DNA of 64,000 bases from Terrabacter sp. Root181 (GCF_001428505.1 NZ_LMHU01000001.1:264273-328272); one strand, 5' to 3'. Numbered from the stretch's first letter, positions 1 to 9,581 are shown. Notes: a model not told the origin generated them from the sequence alone. Numbers and translations are program-made.

Positions 1-492
1 CTCGGGCAGCGCATATGTCCCCTCCGACTCGATGGGGTTCTGCGTCGCCATGACGAGGAACGGGTCGGGCGCCGGGTAGGTCTCGCGGCCGATCGTCACC
101 TGCCGCTCCTGCATGACCTCGAGCAGCGCGCTCTGCACCTTCGCCGGCGCGCGGTTGATCTCGTCGGCGAGCACGAGGTTGGCGAAGACCGGCCCGAGCG
201 AGACCTGGAACTCGCCGTCCTTCTGGTTGTAGATCCGCGTCCCGACGAGGTCGGCCGGCACGAGGTCGGGCGTGAACTGGATGCGCTGGAAGTCGCCGCC
301 GATGGCCTGCGCGAGCGTCTTGATCGCCATCGTCTTGGCCAGCCCCGGCACGCCCTCGACGAGCAGGTGCCCCCGTGCGAGCAGCGCGACGAGCATCCGC
401 TCGACGAGCACGTCCTGCCCGACGATCGTCCGCTTCACCTCGTAGAGCGCCTGCTCCAGCGCGTGCCGACCAGTGGGTGCCTGTCCGTCCAT
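1..492 (-). CDS. MoxR-family AAA+ ATPase (C-terminus cut by window edge)
   Basis: Reading the minus strand from an ATG at 492 gives [20 protein letters not shown], then the Walker A motif GVPGLAKT, Walker [11 protein letters not shown] and the MoxR signature [16 protein letters not shown], where the window ends. These are MoxR-type AAA+ ATPases, usually chaperones encoded beside DUF58 and transglutaminase genes. The start is supported by AGGAGG about 7 nt upstream. About 164 codons are present; the lid and C-terminus lie outside. The protease gene ends 86 bp upstream in the same direction, so the two are probably co-transcribed. The family call is firm; the substrate is unknown. Confidence 0.9.
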   Translation of the reverse strand, partial: MDGQAPTGRHALEQALYEVKRTIVGQDVLVERMLVALLARGHLLVEGVPGLAKTMAIKTLAQAIGGDFQRIQFTPDLVPADLVGTRIYNQKDGEFQVSLGPVFANLVLADEINRAPAKVQSALLEVMQERQVTIGRETYPAPDPFLVMATQNPIESEGTYALPE

Positions 493-578
493 GCCGTCCT
501 CCTGCTCGTTCACGCCTGCTGGGTCACGCTCGTCGATGGCGTATGCCGTGTGCTCGCCCCCCGCGTGGGGGCGTCCTC

Positions 579-1496
579 TCAGCGGGGTGGGCTGCCCGCC
601 GCCCCTCCCGCCGTCGCGATCGGGACCGCGAAGCCGATACCGACGAAGAGGGTCTCGTCGGTCGGGTTGGCGAGGCCGGTGACGATGCCGACGACCTGCC
701 CGGCCTTGTTGAGCAGCGGCCCACCGGAGTTGCCAGGGTTGACGGCTGCGTCGATCTGGATGAGGTGCTCGAGCTTGCGGTCGCCCTCGACGCGCACCGT
801 CCGGTCGAGCGCCGACACGACGCCGGCCGACAGCGAGTCGGTCAGGCCGAGCGGGTGGCCGACGGCGAAGACCGGCGCCCCGACGGCGACGCCACCACCG
901 AGCACGGCCGGGACGACCGTCTCGGGCAGCGTCGACGGGGTGAGGGTCGCGATGTCGCTCTCCGGCTTCTCGCTCGCGACCTTCGCCGGCGAGGTCGTGC
1001 CGTCGGCGAAGGTGACGGTGATGTTCGTCGACCCGTCGACGACGTGCAGCGCCGTCAGCACCGTGCCGTCCTCGTTGACGACGACCCCGGCGCCGCTGCC
1101 CTCCTGCTCGACCCCGTCCACGGTGTCGCGGGTCTCGATGAGCACGAGCGACGGTGCGATCGCCGCGTGCGCGACCGACCCGTCCGCCGGGGCGGCGGCG
1201 TCGGCCTCCGCCTGCTTCTCGATGCCGCGCTGGACGCTCGTGTCGACGTCGCGCTGCGTGAGGACGTGCGGTGCCGGAGGCCGCGTGACGGCATACGTCG
1301 TCACGAGCGCGACGATGACGAGGAGCGCGACAATGCCCCACCAGGCACGGCGCGACACTCGGGCCAGACGGTCGCGGAGACGCTGCCACCGACCGGGCGG
1401 GGGAGGCTCGGGCTCCGGGGCGGGCGTGCCGAGGAGCAGCCTGGCGCCTGGGGCGACGGCGGTGTCGATCGCAGGGGGAGCGGTGACCCGTGCCAC
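579..1496 (-). CDS. membrane-anchored trypsin-like (S1C, HtrA-type) serine protease without PDZ domain
   Basis: 305 aa. A proline-rich cytoplasmic N-terminus is followed by one membrane segment (about residues 51-71) and an extracytoplasmic protease domain. The catalytic triad is readable as His151 (TALHVVDG), Asp181 (ESDIATL) and Ser257 (NPGNSGGPL). The protein ends soon after the protease fold with no PDZ domain, unlike classical DegP/HtrA, so it may be a simple surface protease. It lies directly upstream of the moxR-like gene on the same strand and is divergent from the CHAD gene, sharing a roughly 105-bp promoter region. Confidence 0.85.
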   Translation of the reverse strand: MARVTAPPAIDTAVAPGARLLLGTPAPEPEPPPPGRWQRLRDRLARVSRRAWWGIVALLVIVALVTTYAVTRPPAPHVLTQRDVDTSVQRGIEKQAEADAAAPADGSVAHAAIAPSLVLIETRDTVDGVEQEGSGAGVVVNEDGTVLTALHVVDGSTNITVTFADGTTSPAKVASEKPESDIATLTPSTLPETVVPAVLGGGVAVGAPVFAVGHPLGLTDSLSAGVVSALDRTVRVEGDRKLEHLIQIDAAVNPGNSGGPLLNKAGQVVGIVTGLANPTDETLFVGIGFAVPIATAGGAAGSPPR

Positions 1497-1601
1497 CTTT
1501 TCGACTGTACGTTTCCTGAGACCCGAGCGGCAGAGGCTGTCGAGTCTTCACAGGATCGCGAGAACCGAGGACGGCCGCCCCGACGACGGGTATAGAGAGG
1601 T

Positions 1602-2498
1602 ATGCCGTCTGCCGCCTCCCTGCTCAGCCAGCACCTCCGCGAGCAGCGAGAGGCGCTGACGACCGCCGAGGCCGACGTGCGCGCGGGCGAGCCCGAAGGG
1701 GTCCACGACCTCCGCGTCGCCATGCGCCGGATCCGCAGCGCCCTCGCGAGCTTCCACGCCCTCGTCGACCCGGCTGTCACCGAACCGCTCCGCGACGAGC
1801 TGCGCTGGGCGGCGGGCCGCCTCGGCGAGGCACGGGACGCCGAGGTCGTCCAGGACCTCGTCGACACGCTGCTCGACGACATCGGCCCCGCCGGCCTCGT
1901 CGGCCTCGACGAGGCCGTGACCGGCCTCCGCGCCCGGATGCACCTCGACGCCACCGCCGCCACCGAGGTCATCGACGAGACGCTCGGGTCGACCCGGTAT
2001 GCCGCCATGACCGCCCTGCTCGACAGCGTCGTCACGCACCCGCCCTTCACCGACGAGGCGGAGCGGAGCGTCGCGAAGGTCGTCCGCACCGTGCTGCGCA
2101 AGGAGGGCAAGCGGGTGCGCGAGAGGGTGGAGCTGGCCGATGTCGCCGACGCGGCGGCCGACCCCGAGTTGCGGGCGGCGTGCCTCCACGACGTGCGCAA
2201 GGCGGCCAAGCGGCTGCGCTACGCCGCCGAGGCGGTGGCTCCGATGACCGGGTCGAAGGTGCGCCGGGTCGCCGAGCGTGCCGAGGACGTCCAGGGCCTG
2301 CTCGGTGACCACCACGACGCCGTCGTCACTCGGGCGACGCTGCGCCACCTGGCGATCGACGAGGACGCGGGCGTGGCCGCGGCCTTCCTGCTCGGCCACC
2401 TGGACGCCGACGAGCAGCGTGCCGCGGAGCGCCTCGAGCGTCGCGGCGGCAAGGCGCTCAGGCGTCTCGACCGAGCCCTTGACCGAGCCCTCGCGTAG
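1602..2498 (+). CDS. CHAD domain protein
   Basis: 298 aa. The protein is almost entirely helical and holds the two conserved histidine helices of the CHAD family: [15 protein letters not shown] near residue 34 and [16 protein letters not shown] near residue 195, both with closely spaced basic residues. CHAD domains bind polyphosphate granules; no CYTH (triphosphatase) domain is fused here, so the protein is probably a binding or targeting protein. The ATG at 1602 follows an AGAGAGG stretch very closely, so the ribosome-binding site is not ideal. It is transcribed away from the protease gene. Confidence 0.85.
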   Translation: MPSAASLLSQHLREQREALTTAEADVRAGEPEGVHDLRVAMRRIRSALASFHALVDPAVTEPLRDELRWAAGRLGEARDAEVVQDLVDTLLDDIGPAGLVGLDEAVTGLRARMHLDATAATEVIDETLGSTRYAAMTALLDSVVTHPPFTDEAERSVAKVVRTVLRKEGKRVRERVELADVADAAADPELRAACLHDVRKAAKRLRYAAEAVAPMTGSKVRRVAERAEDVQGLLGDHHDAVVTRATLRHLAIDEDAGVAAAFLLGHLDADEQRAAERLERRGGKALRRLDRALDRALA

Positions 2499-2538
2499 AC
2501 ACCGCCCCACTCGACGTCCGGGTGGGGCCGGGTCGGGC

Positions 2539-4077
2539 TCAGGGAGAGAGGGCGCGGCCCTCCGCGACCAGGCGGGGGACGGGCTGGTCGGGGTGGGGCT
2601 CGTCGCCGACCTCCTGCTGGGCCACCCACATCCGCGCCTCGAGCTCGTCGCGCACCTGCGCGTAGGCCGGGTCGTCGGCGACGTTGACGAGCTCCTCGGG
2701 GTCGGCCTCGAGATCGTAGAGCTCCCACTCCTGCGCGAACCGGCGGTCCGAGCAGCCGGGCAGACCGAGTCCGTCGTTGTAGAAGAAGATCAGCGTGTAG
2801 CGGTGGGTGCGGTAGCCGTAGTGCGCCCCGACGTGGTGGCTGCGGTCGTCGTGCATCCAGTAGCGGTAGTAGAAGCCCTCGCGCTCCCTCTCCCGATCGC
2901 GCTGCGCCCCAGCCGGATCCGTGAGGTCGCCCCAGAACGACCGCCCCTGCATCCGCTCGGGGACCTCGACGCCGGCCGCGTCGAGCAGGGTCGCCGCGAT
3001 GTCGACGTTCGTGACGATCCGGTCGAGCCCCTGCCCCGTCGCGACGGCGCGCGGGTAGGACAGGACGAACGGCATCCGGATCGACTCCTCGTACATGAAG
3101 CGCTTGTCGAACCAGCCGTGGTCGCCGAGGAAGAAGCCCTGGTCGGAGGAGTAGATGACGACGGTGTCGTCGAGCTCGCGCCGGTCGGCGAGCCACGACG
3201 TCAGCCGGCCGACGTTGTCGTCGACGGACGCGACGCACGCGAGGTAGTCCTCCATGTAGCGCTGGTACTTCCACAGCGCCTCCTCGTCGGCCGACAGCCC
3301 GGGCGGCACCGGCTGCTTGAGGTCCTCCTCGGTCAGGTGGTCGGCGATCCGCATGGCCGCGCGGCGTGCCGTGTCGGACCGACCCGCGAGGTCGTCGGTG
3401 AACGTCGCCGGCACCGGGATCGGCGTGCCCCCGGCGGGCCCGCCCTCGGCATACATCCCCGCGTGCGCGGCGTCGGGCTCCCACGGCCGGTGCGGCGCCT
3501 TGTGCCACACGAGCACGCACCACGGCGCCCTCTCCCCGTCGCCGTCGTGGTCGCCCCCGCCCCCGCCGTCGTCGCCCTCGTCGAGGGACTCGACCCAGTC
3601 GATGGCGAGGTCGGTGATGAGGTCGGTCGCGTAGCCCGGCTCGACGCGCAGCCCGTCGGGGGAGAGGAAGCGCGGGTCGTGGTACTCGCCCTGGTCGATG
3701 AGCGCGTCCCACCGGTCGAAGCCCTGCGGGTCGTGGTCGACACCGTCGCTCGAGCCCTGCCCCATGTGCCACTTGCCGACGAACGCCGTGCGGTAGCCCG
3801 CCTCGCGGAGCGCCGTGACGAAGGTCGGCTGCGACGCGTCGACGAACGTGTCGAGCGTCGTCACGCCGTTGACGTGGCTGTAGGTGCCGGTGAGGATCGA
3901 GGCCCGGCTCGGCGCGCACAGCGAGTTCGTCGCGAAGAGGTTGTCGAGGCGGACGCCCGCCGCCGCGAGGGCGTCGATGTGCGGCGTGCGGTTGACGACC
4001 GAGCCGTAGGTGCCGATGGCGTGGGCCGCGTGGTCGTCGCTCAGCACGAAGACGATGTTGGGGCGGCGCTCGCTCAC
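2539..4077 (-). CDS. sulfatase (type I, formylglycine-dependent)
   Basis: 512 aa from the GTG at 4077 (VSERRPNIVFVLSDDHAAHA). The N-terminal metal-binding Asp14-Asp15 and the C-x-P-S-R formylglycine signature (Cys54 in SLCAPSRASILTGTYSH) are intact, and a later HGWFDKRFMYEES segment fits the family. The enzyme should hydrolyse sulfate esters after activation by a formylglycine-generating enzyme, which is not in this window. No signal peptide is visible, so it is likely cytoplasmic. The start codon overlaps the stop of the upstream DinB-like gene (GTGA), which indicates translational coupling and decides the start; the longer open frame upstream is not coding. The substrate cannot be told. Confidence 0.88.
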   Translation of the reverse strand: MSERRPNIVFVLSDDHAAHAIGTYGSVVNRTPHIDALAAAGVRLDNLFATNSLCAPSRASILTGTYSHVNGVTTLDTFVDASQPTFVTALREAGYRTAFVGKWHMGQGSSDGVDHDPQGFDRWDALIDQGEYHDPRFLSPDGLRVEPGYATDLITDLAIDWVESLDEGDDGGGGGDHDGDGERAPWCVLVWHKAPHRPWEPDAAHAGMYAEGGPAGGTPIPVPATFTDDLAGRSDTARRAAMRIADHLTEEDLKQPVPPGLSADEEALWKYQRYMEDYLACVASVDDNVGRLTSWLADRRELDDTVVIYSSDQGFFLGDHGWFDKRFMYEESIRMPFVLSYPRAVATGQGLDRIVTNVDIAATLLDAAGVEVPERMQGRSFWGDLTDPAGAQRDREREREGFYYRYWMHDDRSHHVGAHYGYRTHRYTLIFFYNDGLGLPGCSDRRFAQEWELYDLEADPEELVNVADDPAYAQVRDELEARMWVAQQEVGDEPHPDQPVPRLVAEGRALSP

Positions 4078-4745
4078 GAGCCGCCCCCGCCGCCGGCCGG
4101 CACCGTGCGGTGCGCGTCGGCGGCGGCCTGGATGCGGGCGACGTAGTCGCTCCACCAGGCGTCGTCGCCCATGTGGTCGTGGTCCCGCCCGCCGCGCCCG
4201 TCGATCGACTCGCGCAGGATGTCGGCGTGCCCGGCATGCTGCGACACCTCGGCGACGCACCGGACGAGCAGCGACCCGAGGGTCGTCTCGCGACGCTCCT
4301 CGGGCCACCACGCGACCCTCGCCGGGGCGTCGAGCCCGAGCTCGCGCACGACGGCGTCGCAGTGCGTCGCCGCCCGCTCGTAGAGCCCGACGAGGTCGGC
4401 GCGGGACTCCTCGGCCGTGGCCCACATGTCGGCCGAGTCCCAGATCGAGCCGTCCTCGACCCAGGGCAGCCGCTCGCGCGACGGTCGCCCGACGGAGTCG
4501 GCGAGGTAGGCGAGCTGGACGCCGGCCACGTGCTTGACGAGCCCGAGCAGGTTGGTGCCGCTCGGGGTGATCGGCCGGCGCACGTCGTAGTCGTCGAGCC
4601 CGTCGAGCGCGCGCAGCAGCCCGTCGCGCCCCTCCTGCAGGTAGCGCAGGAGGTCGTCGACGAGGTGGGGTCCGCTCACCCGCGTCGACTCACTCGTCCC
4701 GCTCACAGCACTGGTCCCGCTCGGCGTCGCGCTCACGCCGACCAC
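4074..4745 (-). CDS. DinB/DUF664 family protein (putative mycothiol-dependent transferase fold)
   Basis: Up to 223 aa from a GTG at 4745; an internal GTG at 4680 (VSGPHLVDDLL) is a good alternative start because the first 22 residues are low-complexity. The segments LLGLVKHVAGVQLAYL and VAEVSQHAGHADILRESI are typical of the four-helix DinB/DUF664 fold, with histidines that form the metal site. Family members in actinobacteria include mycothiol S-transferases; the reaction here is unknown. The stop overlaps the start of the sulfatase gene by 4 nt, so the pair forms an operon. Confidence 0.75.
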   Translation of the reverse strand: MVGVSATPSGTSAVSGTSESTRVSGPHLVDDLLRYLQEGRDGLLRALDGLDDYDVRRPITPSGTNLLGLVKHVAGVQLAYLADSVGRPSRERLPWVEDGSIWDSADMWATAEESRADLVGLYERAATHCDAVVRELGLDAPARVAWWPEERRETTLGSLLVRCVAEVSQHAGHADILRESIDGRGGRDHDHMGDDAWWSDYVARIQAAADAHRTVPAGGGGGS

Positions 4746-4814
4746 GCTAGACGCCGCCCCCGACGGCGGCGAGGGATGAGGACCACCGCCGGCGTATGCC
4801 GTGTCGCCCGGTCG

Positions 4815-5642
4815 TCAGGACGCAGCCCCTTCCAGCCCCGCCAGGTCACGTCGCCTCGCCGCCGGTGAGCCCGGCGTCGGTGCGAACCGCCAGATGACTC
4901 CCTGCTGCACGAACGTCCACGCGTTGTTGAAGAACCAGTAGGCGACGAGGCCCGCCGGCACGACGACCGCCGCGGCCAGCACTCCGACCGCGCCGAGCCA
5001 CGGCAGGAGCCGCTGGACCGTCGCCATCCCCTCGGGGAGGTCGGTGGGGTCGGTCATCGGCAGCACGAACCAGCGCTGGGTCAGCAGGCTCAGCGCCGCC
5101 GCACCCACGGCGACGGCGACGAGGACGAGCCCGGCCACCGGGTTCGACCCGAGCGTCGTGCCGAGGTGGCTCGTCAGGTGCAGACCAGCGAGCGAGGCGG
5201 CCGACGCCGACGCGACGAGCCCGGCGTCGAGCGCCCCGACCGAGTGCCCGGCCGTGAGGTCCGAGACGACGCGGTAGAGCGCGTAGAAGAGCGGCAGCTG
5301 GAGCAGCGCGGGCGCGAGGCTCCAGCCTGAGACGCCGTGCTCGGCGTGGATCGCCTTCTGTTCGGCGCGCATCGCAGTCAGCTGCTCGAGGTCGCGGCTG
5401 CCGGCATACCTCTGGCGGAGCTCGCGCAGCTGGGGTGCGGCGTGGGCGCGGGCGTGCGACGAGCGCACCCCGTGGATCGTCACGGGCAGCAGCACCGTGC
5501 GGACGGCGACGACGAGCAGCAGGACGGCGAGCAGCCAGGCGCCCGCCGACCCGGGGCTCAGGCCGAGCGAGCCGGCGACGTCGTGGGTGGCCGCGAGCAC
5601 CGCGGCGACGGCATGGGTGATGGGGGACAGCAGGTCAGGCAT
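4815..5642 (-). CDS. YidC/Oxa1/Alb3-type membrane insertase paralogue
   Basis: 275 aa with a first membrane segment (AGAWLLAVLLLVVAVRTVLLPV), a cytoplasmic helical hairpin (AHAAPQLRELRQRY...EQLTAMRAEQKAIHAEHG), then SLAPALLQLPLFYALYRVV and three further membrane segments, ending in ARRRDLAGLEGAAS. This is the YidC2 layout: short, without the large periplasmic domain. It should help insert membrane proteins. It sits away from the usual rnpA-yidC locus context and directly downstream of a DUF6412 gene, a pairing I know from other actinobacteria. The function of this second copy is inferred only. Confidence 0.85.
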   Translation of the reverse strand: MPDLLSPITHAVAAVLAATHDVAGSLGLSPGSAGAWLLAVLLLVVAVRTVLLPVTIHGVRSSHARAHAAPQLRELRQRYAGSRDLEQLTAMRAEQKAIHAEHGVSGWSLAPALLQLPLFYALYRVVSDLTAGHSVGALDAGLVASASAASLAGLHLTSHLGTTLGSNPVAGLVLVAVAVGAAALSLLTQRWFVLPMTDPTDLPEGMATVQRLLPWLGAVGVLAAAVVVPAGLVAYWFFNNAWTFVQQGVIWRFAPTPGSPAARRRDLAGLEGAAS

Positions 5643-5724
5643 GGGTGAGCTCCTCGGCTCGGGCCCGCGTGGGGCCGGGGATGGGTGGGCAGAGGCCCGG
5701 ACGTCGCAGGTGCGACGAACGGGG

Positions 5725-6039
5725 TCAGTGCCGACCCGGAGCCCGGGGTCGCTGGGGGCAGCGCGGCGCGTCGAGGGCGCACCAGTACGCCGTCGAGGCG
5801 GGCACCGCGCCGGGGACCCCCGACGCGTGGACGCGCACCGGCAGCGGCCGCACCATGCGCACCGCGGTCGTGGCGAGCACGACAGCGAGGACGCCGACGG
5901 TCGCGGCGGTGACGAGCGCCTGTCCGGCGCCCGCGCCCGTGACGGTGCCGAGGAGGACGACCACCGTCGCGGCGAGGCTCGCGGCGACGGCGGGAAGGGC
6001 GCCCACGTCGGAGGACAGGCGGTGGCGCAGGGCGCTCAT
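5725..6039 (-). CDS. DUF6412 small membrane protein
   Basis: 104 aa from the ATG at 6039 (MSALRHRLSSDVGALPAVAA), which has AAGGAGACGAGC as a strong ribosome-binding site. Two hydrophobic segments (about residues 17-35 and 42-60) are followed by a basic tail with a Cys-rich ALDAPRCPQRPRAPGRH end, the pattern of DUF6412 proteins. It is 82 bp upstream of the YidC-like gene on the same strand. No function is established; the repeated linkage to YidC2 suggests a role in membrane-protein biogenesis. A longer in-frame opening continues upstream but lacks a ribosome-binding site. Confidence 0.7.
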   Translation of the reverse strand: MSALRHRLSSDVGALPAVAASLAATVVVLLGTVTGAGAGQALVTAATVGVLAVVLATTAVRMVRPLPVRVHASGVPGAVPASTAYWCALDAPRCPQRPRAPGRH

Positions 6040-6144
6040 GCTCGTCTCCTTCCGTGAGGGTCTGGCTGCCGGGAGCGGGTCGTCGACCCACCACGAGCGT
6101 ACGTCACGCGCTCGCTCGACCACGCTCGCGGCGGCACACGACCC

Positions 6145-6612
6145 ATGCGGGCGTATGCCGGGTGGCGCGGCTATCCCCTTGCCCTCCCGTGCGGGGCTCC
6201 GTACGTTGTCTGGGCCCTCGGTGAGCCGGCCGAAGAAGCCGACCGCCAGACCAGACTCTGCAACGACAACATCGTCGGGCTGGCGGCGGCCTTCGCCGAC
6301 GCCGGCTTCACGCCCGTCATCGACTGGGTCGTGCCCGACCGTGCCCAGCTCGACCTCTACGTCGAGGGCCTCGGCGAGCGTCACCTGGCGCTCGTCGTGC
6401 TCGACCCGGGTGGTGACGTGTGCCGCCGCCGCAACGAGCTGCGTGTCCCGGAGGAGCGGTTCCTCTTCGACGGCCACGAGGCGCTCGTGGCGACGATGCG
6501 CGCCACCTTCGGCGAGCTCGGCTGGTGGTTCGACACGTCCGCGCTCACACCCGAGGAGACCGCCGGGCGGGTGCTCGCCCACGCGTACGACCTCGGTCGG
6601 CGCGGTCTCTGA
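6145..6612 (+). pseudogene. N-terminally truncated P-loop kinase/phosphotransferase-like gene
   Basis: 155 codons. The part from about residue 26 onward (DNIVGLAAAFADAGFTPVID, then DWVVPDRAQLDLYVEGL, LALVVLDPGGDVCRRRNEL and GWWFDTSALTPEETAGRVL) matches the C-terminal two thirds of small AAA/shikimate-kinase-like phosphotransferases. The expected N-terminal P-loop (GxxGxGKS/T) is absent, and the first 25 residues look unrelated. There is no convincing ribosome-binding site at the ATG at 6145. The simplest reading is a relic whose 5' end was lost; a shortened functional protein is possible but could not bind ATP in the usual way. Confidence 0.5.
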
Positions 6613-6692
6613 CGACCTCCGGGCGCTGGCGGCCTCCTCGCCCTATCCTCGGTCTCGGGGAGCAGATCCCCGCGACCCTCGAGGAGGGCGGC

Positions 6693-7583
6693 ATGGCCGA
6701 GCCCAGCAGCGGGCACGAGGGCGACGCGGACGCGCCGACGACCCCTGCCCGGCCGAGCCGCGAGAGTCGCCAGGGCCGGCGGGACCGACTGATCCGCGCC
6801 CCGCTCCTCGACCGCTTCGGGCTCGTCCTCATCCTCGTGCTCATCACGATCGCGGTCCAGGGCCTCGTCGACGTGCGCGGCTCGCTCCTCGCCCAGCTCT
6901 TCGCGCACGCCATCAGCGGGCTCGCCCTCATCGCCGCGGTCCGCGCCTCGGGAGCCCGGCGGCGCTGGCGCCACGCGGTCTACGTCTTCGTGGGCGTCGT
7001 CGTCATCATCAGCGTCGCGACCCTGTCGTGGCATCGCGCCGACGGGTCGTCCACCGTGCCACCCGAGACGGCGTGGCTGCTCGCGGCCGCCCTGACGCCG
7101 GTCCTCATCGCCCGCCGGGTGCTGCAGCACACCGTCGTCACGATCCAGACGATCATGGGCTCGGTCGCGGCCTACCTGCAGCTCGCGGTGGCCTACGCCT
7201 TCCTCTTCCAGACCATCGACGCCTACACCGTCACCCCCTTCTTCGGCGAGGACGTGTCGACGACGACGTACATGTACTTCAGCCTCGTCACCATCTCGAC
7301 GGTCGGCTTCGGGGACGTCGCGGCCGTGGGCGACCTCGGCCGGATGGCGGCTGCGAGCGAGGCCGTCATCGGGCAGGTCTACCTCGTCACCTTCGTCGCC
7401 CTCATCGTGTCCCGCTTCGCGGCGGGTATGCCACGCGGCTCGGCGGGTGCCCCGGTGGAGCCCCGGTCGGGACCCGTGCCGCGGACGCTGTTCGAGGCGC
7501 TGGACGCGTCCCGGTCGAACCAGGCGCCGCCAGACCCCGACCCCGACGAGGACGAGGAGGACGGGGGGCCCGACCGGGCCTGA
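6693..7583 (+). CDS. potassium-channel-like membrane protein
   Basis: 296 aa from the ATG at 6693, preceded by GAGGAGGGCGGC. Four hydrophobic segments (about residues 42-58, 65-83, 95-113, 126-142) precede a pore module: a helix at 152-173, the selectivity filter TVGFGD at 203-208 in the context LVTISTVGFGDVAAVGDLGR, and a final helix at 220-240. The filter is that of K+ channels. The C-terminus is acidic and proline-rich. No RCK/TrkA regulatory domain is present. Upstream open sequence in the same frame is not part of the gene because the ribosome-binding site fixes the start. Confidence 0.83.
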   Translation: MAEPSSGHEGDADAPTTPARPSRESRQGRRDRLIRAPLLDRFGLVLILVLITIAVQGLVDVRGSLLAQLFAHAISGLALIAAVRASGARRRWRHAVYVFVGVVVIISVATLSWHRADGSSTVPPETAWLLAAALTPVLIARRVLQHTVVTIQTIMGSVAAYLQLAVAYAFLFQTIDAYTVTPFFGEDVSTTTYMYFSLVTISTVGFGDVAAVGDLGRMAAASEAVIGQVYLVTFVALIVSRFAAGMPRGSAGAPVEPRSGPVPRTLFEALDASRSNQAPPDPDPDEDEEDGGPDRA

Positions 7584-7678
7584 GCGTCAGCTCGTGGTGC
7601 CGAGGTCGATGCTCTCCCCGACCGACCGTGCCGGACGCGGTTCACGCCGCCGACACACGGGCGGCCTAGCATCGCGGC

Positions 7679-8263
7679 ATGGCCGACCCGCGCGAACCGC
7701 TCGAACCCTCCGACCCGCTGGAACCGCTTCGGGTGCGGGACGCGACGGCCGACGACGCCGCAGCGTGCGCCGGCATCTACGCGCCCTACGTCACCGGGAC
7801 GACGGTCACCTTCGAGACCGAGCCGCCCGACGTCGCCGAGATGGTCCGGCGCATCGCCAAGGCCCAGGCGCGTCACGCGTTCCTCGTGCTGGACGACGCG
7901 GGCGAGGTCGCCGGCTACGCGTATGGCGGCCCGTTCAAGGAGCGCGCCGCGTACCGGTGGTCGTGCGAGGTGTCGGTCTACCTCGCCGAGGGCCGGCGCG
8001 GCCGCGGTGGTGGCCGCCGGCTCTACGAGGCGCTGCTCGAGCGGCTCACCGCCCGCGGCTACCGGATGGCCGCCGCCGGGATGACACAGCCCAACGAGGG
8101 GAGCGGACGGCTGCACGCGTCGATGGGCTTCGAGCCGGTCGGCACCTACCGCGACATCGGCTGGAAGTTCGGCGCCTCGCACGACGTCGCTTGGGTCCAG
8201 CGCCCCCTCGGCGACCCGCTCCCGTCAGCGTTCGCGGGCCAGGACCCACCCGAGCCGACCTGA
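7679..8263 (+). CDS. GNAT N-acetyltransferase, phosphinothricin acetyltransferase-like
   Basis: 194 aa. Residues about 18-185 form a GNAT domain: LRVRDATADDAAACAGIYAP at the start, TVTFETEPPDVAEMVRRI, the acetyl-CoA loop GRRGRGGGRRLYEALLERL, and the end FGASHDVAWVQRPLGDP, all typical of the Pat/MddA subgroup that acetylates phosphinothricin or methionine derivatives. The exact acceptor is unknown. It is monocistronic, ends at a strong hairpin terminator, and is convergent with the Old Yellow Enzyme gene. Confidence 0.85.
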   Translation: MADPREPLEPSDPLEPLRVRDATADDAAACAGIYAPYVTGTTVTFETEPPDVAEMVRRIAKAQARHAFLVLDDAGEVAGYAYGGPFKERAAYRWSCEVSVYLAEGRRGRGGGRRLYEALLERLTARGYRMAAAGMTQPNEGSGRLHASMGFEPVGTYRDIGWKFGASHDVAWVQRPLGDPLPSAFAGQDPPEPT

Positions 8264-8283
8264 CACCGGACCTGATGCCCGTG

Positions 8284-8315
8284 AACCCCGTCGAGTGAGC
8301 GCACTCGACGGGGTT
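8284..8315. terminator. bidirectional hairpin terminator
   Basis: A perfect 14-bp inverted repeat (AACCCCGTCGAGTG at 8284-8297 and its complement at 8302-8315) with a 4-nt loop lies between the convergent GNAT and OYE genes. It can terminate transcription from both sides. Confidence 0.85.
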
Positions 8316-8335
8316 TACGGGGAGGTGGCGGGACG

Positions 8336-9406
8336 TCAGGGGAGGGCGGGGTAGTCCGTGTAGCCCTCGGCGCCGCCGCCGTAGAAGGTCTGCGGGTTCG
8401 GCTCGTTGAGCGGCGCGCCCTCGCGCCAGCGACGGACGAGGTCCGGGTTGGCGAGGAACTCGCGCCCCACGGCCACGAGGTCGCCGAGGTCGCGCTCGAG
8501 GATGTCCTCGACGTCGGCCAGCTCGGTCACCTTGCCGAAGCCCGTGTTGAGGATGACCGGACCGCCGAAGCGCTTGCGCAGGTCGCGGACGATGTCGGAC
8601 TCCGGGTCGCCGAGGATGCTGAGGTAGGCGAGCCCGAGCGGCGCGATGCCCTCGACGAGCGACTCGTAGGTCGCGGCCGTCTCGGCCTCGTCCTGCTCGA
8701 GCACGCCCTGGATGTTGTGCGACGGCGAGATGCGGATGCCGACACGGTCGGCGCCGATCGCCTCGGCCACCGCCTTCGTGATCTCCACGACGAGCCGGGC
8801 GCGGTTCTCGGGCGCTCCGCCGTAGCCGTCGGTGCGCTCGTTGCTCGACGGCGCGAGGAACTGGTGCGGCAGGTAGCCGTTCGCGGCGTGCACCTCGACG
8901 CCGTCGAGCCCGGCCGCGACGGCCTGGCGCGCAGCGTGGACGAACTCCGCCACGAGCGCGGGGATCTCATCGGTCTCGAGGGCCCGCGGGACGGCATACG
9001 CCTGCTGACCCCTGGGGGTCACGACCTCGCCGGGGGCCGCGATGGCGCTCGGCGCCACGCTCTCCAGCCCGCCCTTGTTGTCGGGGTGGGCGACGCGGCC
9101 GGCGTGCATGAGCTGGACGACGACGTGGCCACCGCCCGCGTGCACGGCGTCGGCGACGAGGCGCCAGCCGGCGACCTGCTCGTCGGAGTGGATGCCGGGG
9201 GTGTCGAGGTAGCCCTGCCCGACGGCGCTCGGCTGGGTGCCCTCGGTGATGATGAGACCGGCGCTCGCGCGCTGGCCGTAGTACTCGGCGTTGAGCTCGG
9301 TCGGCGCCTGGCCCTCGCCGGCGCGGTTGCGCGTCAGGGGTGCCATGACGAAGCGCTGGGGAAGGTCCCAGCGGCCGATGCGGATGCTCTCGAAGGCCGT
9401 GGACAC
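8336..9406 (-). CDS. alkene reductase, Old Yellow Enzyme family
   Basis: 356 aa from the GTG at 9406, which has GAGGAG 7-8 nt upstream; a GTG 15 nt further up lacks such a site. FMN-binding TIM barrel: MAPLTRNRAGEG near residue 21, VVQLMHAGRVAHP near 96, the substrate-binding pair His173/Asn176 in EVHAANGYLPHQFL, and LVAVGREFLANPDLVRRWREG near the end. These NAD(P)H-dependent enzymes reduce activated C=C bonds (enones, nitroesters, maleimides). The physiological substrate is not known. It stands alone and is convergent with the GNAT gene. Confidence 0.9.
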   Translation of the reverse strand: MSTAFESIRIGRWDLPQRFVMAPLTRNRAGEGQAPTELNAEYYGQRASAGLIITEGTQPSAVGQGYLDTPGIHSDEQVAGWRLVADAVHAGGGHVVVQLMHAGRVAHPDNKGGLESVAPSAIAAPGEVVTPRGQQAYAVPRALETDEIPALVAEFVHAARQAVAAGLDGVEVHAANGYLPHQFLAPSSNERTDGYGGAPENRARLVVEITKAVAEAIGADRVGIRISPSHNIQGVLEQDEAETAATYESLVEGIAPLGLAYLSILGDPESDIVRDLRKRFGGPVILNTGFGKVTELADVEDILERDLGDLVAVGREFLANPDLVRRWREGAPLNEPNPQTFYGGGAEGYTDYPALP

Positions 9407-9581
9407 AGGCCTGCTCCTCACGTTCTCGGGGACTGTGGTGGCGGTCGGCGGCTCCGCCGGCGACCGGTGGAGCCTTCAACTACCCAGTCGACAAGGAGCG
9501 GGGCCGGTGGATCATTCCCCGGTGTCCAGGGTTGCGCGTGTGGGGGATCACACGCGGCCCGAGGGGAACGTGCGGGTATGC

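Noticed and set aside
2539-4425. Longer sulfatase start at 4425
   Set aside because: The extra residues lie over the DinB/DUF664 gene in another frame; the GTG at 4077 overlaps that gene's stop and begins at the conserved sulfatase N-terminus.
6062-6088. P-loop-like string AAGSGSST just before the truncated kinase ORF
   Set aside because: It lacks the P-loop lysine, lies in a frame different from the kinase ORF and within the DUF6412 promoter region; coincidence is more likely than a frameshifted N-terminus.
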